Below, piece by piece: positions 31,554 to 34,102 of a stretch of DNA of 34,102 nucleotides; within the stretch, counting starts at the first letter, position 1, and every line of letters starts with the position of its first letter. The notes beneath the pieces are model-generated. The model was not told where the DNA came from, did not search any database, and was given only the letters and a program-made list of their open reading frames with translations. The translations under genes and the position numbers were made by a program. The stretch lies in contig JAPLDO010000215.1 of NCBI GenBank assembly GCA_026391715.1, positions 1 through 34,102 of the forward strand, in the 5' to 3' direction. Source of the DNA: Bacteroidota bacterium. Its GTDB lineage: Bacteria; Bacteroidota; Bacteroidia; Bacteroidales; FEN-979.

Positions 31554-32408
31554 ATGAACAAGATATTCGTTGTTTCCGATGGAACGGGACGGACGGCAAA
31601 ACAGGCTTTGAAGGCAGCTTTGACCCAATTTCCTGAGCCTCACCCGGAGGTTATCCTTCGAAGAGATGTGCTTGATATTGATCAGATAGAGGAGGTAGTA
31701 AGAGAGGCTGCCGTCGAAAAATCGTTTATTGTTCATACTCTTGTTTCTGATAATCTCCGCGAGCAGATGGTCAGAATCAGTCGTATTCACAACGTAAGTT
31801 CGATTGACCTGATGGGACCTATGCTCAGCAAGCTCGCCGATTTTTTTGAACATTCTCCGCTGGGCGTGCCGGGATTGTTTCACAACCTCAACCAGGAGTA
31901 CTTCAAACGCATTGACGCCATGCAATTTGCATTCAATCATGACGACGGACAGCGCGACCAAGAGTACGACAGGGCTGAGATAGTTCTGGTAGGCGTTTCA
32001 AGAACTTTCAAAACGCCGCTAAGCATGTACCTCGCTTTCAAAGGTTGGTTTGTCGCCAATTATCCCATTGTGATGGGAATAGAATTACCGGAGTCGCTGA
32101 TGAATTTACCAAAAGGTAATGTGATGGGACTAATGACGCAGCCACATGAGCTGTCGGGTCTCAGGGAGGCAAGACAAATTTACCTTGGCGGTTCTTCGGG
32201 CGAATATACTTCCGTCGAATTTGTCAGGCGCGAATTAAATCATGCCCATGATATTTTCAGGCGGTTAGAATGGCCTGTAATTCATGTAACCAACAAGCCC
32301 ATCGAGGAGATTGCCTCCGAAATACTGTGTGTCAAACGCAACATTGATCAACCCGGCGTTTGGAAGAAAAAATGCGGTTCCGGGAGAAGGAACCCTCCCA
32401 TGTCTTGA
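31554..32408 (+). CDS. Pyruvate,phosphate dikinase / PEP synthase regulatory protein (kinase-pyrophosphorylase)
   Basis: Bifunctional enzyme that inactivates PPDK or PEP synthase by ADP-dependent phosphorylation and restores it by Pi-dependent dephosphorylation, controlling pyruvate-PEP exchange. The 284-residue product opens MNKIFVVSDGTGRTAKQALKA, as in the DUF299 family, and has the P-loop-like motif GVSRTFKTPLS (near 147; family consensus GVSRTSKTP, with F where S is usual), and the C-terminal VEFVRRELNHAHDIFRR and WPVIHVTNKPIEEIA segments. Start ATG 31554; the frame extends 19 codons upstream but without homology. No PPDK or PEP synthase gene is in the window. Confidence 0.9.
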   Translation: MNKIFVVSDGTGRTAKQALKAALTQFPEPHPEVILRRDVLDIDQIEEVVREAAVEKSFIVHTLVSDNLREQMVRISRIHNVSSIDLMGPMLSKLADFFEHSPLGVPGLFHNLNQEYFKRIDAMQFAFNHDDGQRDQEYDRAEIVLVGVSRTFKTPLSMYLAFKGWFVANYPIVMGIELPESLMNLPKGNVMGLMTQPHELSGLREARQIYLGGSSGEYTSVEFVRRELNHAHDIFRRLEWPVIHVTNKPIEEIASEILCVKRNIDQPGVWKKKCGSGRRNPPMS

Positions 32409-32417
32409 TTTTAAATG

Positions 32418-32425
32418 TAATTTTG
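32418..32425 (+). promoter_or_regulatory. Possible promoter of pyrG
   Basis: TAATTTTG 35 bp before the pyrG ATG, just after the stop of the preceding gene. No good -33 box at the right distance. Confidence 0.4.
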
Positions 32426-32460
32426 CACGGGTTCACCTGATTAAAACAATCTTTTATTTA

Positions 32461-34071
32461 ATGAATAAAACCAAGTATATTTTCGTCACAGGCGGAGTGA
32501 CATCCTCATTGGGAAAGGGGATTATCTCCTCTTCCATTGCCAAACTGCTTGTTGCGCGCGGCTTTACCGTTAACATCCAGAAACTTGATCCATATATAAA
32601 TATTGATCCAGGTACACTAAATCCTTACGAACATGGCGAATGTTTTGTTACCGACGATGGCGCTGAAACAGATCTTGACCTCGGTCATTATGAACGGTTT
32701 TCAAACGTCCCTACTTCACAGGCAAATAACGTTACAACAGGCGTCGTTTATCAATCGGTAATTACGAGAGAGCGGAAAGGCGAATATCTTGGCGAAACAG
32801 TTCAGGTGATTCCTCACATTACCGATGAAATAAAACACAGAATCAAACTGCTTGCCAAACGCGGCGACTATGATTTCATTATCACCGAGATTGGAGGAAC
32901 GGTAGGCGATATTGAATCCCTGCCGTTTATTGAAGCCGTGAGACAGATGCGGTGGGAACTGGGGCGCGACTGTGTGGTAGTTCACCTCACGTTGGTTCCG
33001 TACCTTGCAGCCGCCGGCGAGTTGAAGACTAAACCCACTCAACATTCGGTTAAAACGCTACTCGAATCTGGCGTTCAGCCGGATATTATTGTTTGTCGCA
33101 CCGAAAAACATCTTTCGGAGGGAATCAGAACCAAGATAGCTTTGTTTTGTAATGTCAGCCCATCGGCGGTAATTGAATGTATTGACGCTGAAACGATATA
33201 CGATGTGCCGATTCTGATGCGTCAGGAAAATCTTGATCAGGAGATATTAAAACTGACTAATATGCCTTTCGATCAGGAACCTGACCTTACCGACTGGAAC
33301 CAATTTTTATATGCGTTGAAACATCCCACCGGTGAAGTAAATATCGGACTTGTGGGGAAATATGTTGAGTTGAAAGACGCTTATAAATCTATCAACGAAT
33401 CGTTTATTCATGCCGGAACAGTAAACGGCGTAAAGGTGAAAATCAAGAGTATTCATTCGGAGTTCATTGATGAAACAAACGTAACCGAAAAGCTCGGAAA
33501 TCTTGATGGGATTTTGGTAGCTCCCGGTTTTGGCGAGCGAGGGATTGAGGGAAAAATCACTGCCATCCGGTTTGCCCGCGTACATAAAATTCCGTTTTTT
33601 GGGATTTGCCTCGGCATGCAATGCGCCGTAATTGAATTTGGACGGAATGTGCTGGGGCTAACCGGAGCTCATTCCACTGAATTCAATAAATTAACGCCTT
33701 ATCCGGTAATAGATATAATGGAGATGCAAAAGAAGATCGCGGGTTTGGGCGGCACGATGCGACTTGGCGCTTATCCCTGCCGGTTAAAACCTGGCTCGCT
33801 CGTTCATCAGATATATAAAGAGGATCTGGTGCATGAACGCCACCGTCATCGTTTTGAATTTAACAATGATTATCTCGAAAAATATCAAAATGCCGGTATG
33901 AACCCGGTTGGATTGAATGAAAAAGACAATTTGATTGAAATCATTGAACTTTCCGATCATCCCTGGTTTATCGGCGTGCAGTTTCATCCTGAATATAAAA
34001 GCACGGTAGCGAGACCTCATCCCCTTTTTGTAAGTTTTGTAAAAGCCGCAAAGGAATACAGTAACAGGTAA
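32461..34071 (+). CDS. pyrG: CTP synthase
   Basis: Makes CTP from UTP, ATP and glutamine, the last step of de novo pyrimidine synthesis. The 536-residue protein has an N-terminal synthetase domain (TKYIFVTGGVTSSLGKG P-loop start; EIGGTVGDIESLPFIEA; TKPTQHSVKTL) and a C-terminal class I glutamine amidotransferase domain with the nucleophile near residue 383 in FFGICLGMQC and the HPEYKS histidine/glutamate pair near the end. The true start is the ATG at 32461; the frame is open further upstream but lacks homology. Confidence 0.98.
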   Translation: MNKTKYIFVTGGVTSSLGKGIISSSIAKLLVARGFTVNIQKLDPYINIDPGTLNPYEHGECFVTDDGAETDLDLGHYERFSNVPTSQANNVTTGVVYQSVITRERKGEYLGETVQVIPHITDEIKHRIKLLAKRGDYDFIITEIGGTVGDIESLPFIEAVRQMRWELGRDCVVVHLTLVPYLAAAGELKTKPTQHSVKTLLESGVQPDIIVCRTEKHLSEGIRTKIALFCNVSPSAVIECIDAETIYDVPILMRQENLDQEILKLTNMPFDQEPDLTDWNQFLYALKHPTGEVNIGLVGKYVELKDAYKSINESFIHAGTVNGVKVKIKSIHSEFIDETNVTEKLGNLDGILVAPGFGERGIEGKITAIRFARVHKIPFFGICLGMQCAVIEFGRNVLGLTGAHSTEFNKLTPYPVIDIMEMQKKIAGLGGTMRLGAYPCRLKPGSLVHQIYKEDLVHERHRHRFEFNNDYLEKYQNAGMNPVGLNEKDNLIEIIELSDHPWFIGVQFHPEYKSTVARPHPLFVSFVKAAKEYSNR

Positions 34072-34082
34072 AGACTAATTTG

Positions 34083-34090
34083 TACCTTTG
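34083..34090 (+). promoter_or_regulatory. Promoter of the gene beyond the right edge
   Basis: TACCTTTG, 12 bp past the pyrG stop, in the context TGTACCTTTGCACCC that is typical of Bacteroidota start regions. pyrG is often followed by yidC in this phylum, so that gene may start beyond 34102; not visible here. Confidence 0.55.
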
Positions 34091-34102
34091 CACCCATTTT
34101 TC

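Overview
The window looks like a chromosomal segment of a member of the Bacteroidota, probably a facultatively aerobic, Bacteroidales/Marinilabiliales-like lineage. The evidence is the gene content (GldH, UpxY-type NusG paralogue, DUF5686 outer-membrane protein, GxxExxY remnant, OlsA/OlsB-like acyltransferase pair) and recurrent TAnnTTTG promoter boxes in place of sigma-70 -10 hexamers. No rRNA, tRNA, CRISPR array or intact transposase was seen.

Layout. (1) 1-3618, minus strand: the start of a surface-polysaccharide operon, reading upxY-type antiterminator, winged-helix regulator, gmd, fcl, then a gene cut by the left edge. fcl carries an in-frame array of 8-bp repeats. (2) 3797-8648: a carboxyltransferase plus biotin-carrier pair, the ribosome-biogenesis GTPase EngB, a divergent acyltransferase pair likely to make aminolipids, and rpsT. 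(3) 8671-16102, minus strand: a housekeeping run of holB-like, ricT/PSP1, gldH, class A PBP and mutS2. (4) 16257-25630, minus strand: a respiratory locus. A Tat-exported Fe-S protein, a 10-helix NrfD-like protein and a monohaem cytochrome c are followed by an ORF6N-domain gene, SCO, then cytochrome oxidase subunits I, III, IV and II (with fused cytochrome c) and the haem O synthase. Subunit I has the YSHPAVY signature of A2-type caa3 oxidases but is frameshifted. (5) 25725-30562: a DUF5686 protein, a THUMP/RlmL-like methyltransferase, a two-way terminator and gapA. (6) 30563-31531: a decay zone with a broken GxxExxY gene, a large GC-rich inverted repeat, and an antitoxin-like gene followed by an internally deleted ParE-like toxin. 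(7) 31554-34102: PPDK/PEPS regulatory kinase, CTP synthase, and the promoter of the next gene.

How it fits together. The most interesting unit is the respiratory locus. Its first three genes resemble a stripped-down Alternative Complex III (ActB ferredoxin part, ActC, ActE) with no molybdopterin-like subunit, pentahaem cytochrome, ActD or second NrfD. I infer that it carries electrons from menaquinol to the caa3 oxidase encoded next to it. Two of the four Fe-S motifs in the Fe-S protein have each lost the same cysteine. A second theme is short tandem repeats of period 7 or 8. They fill gaps in the cox operon, supply the stop codons of two genes, and lie inside the fcl reading frame, where a change of one unit would shift the frame.
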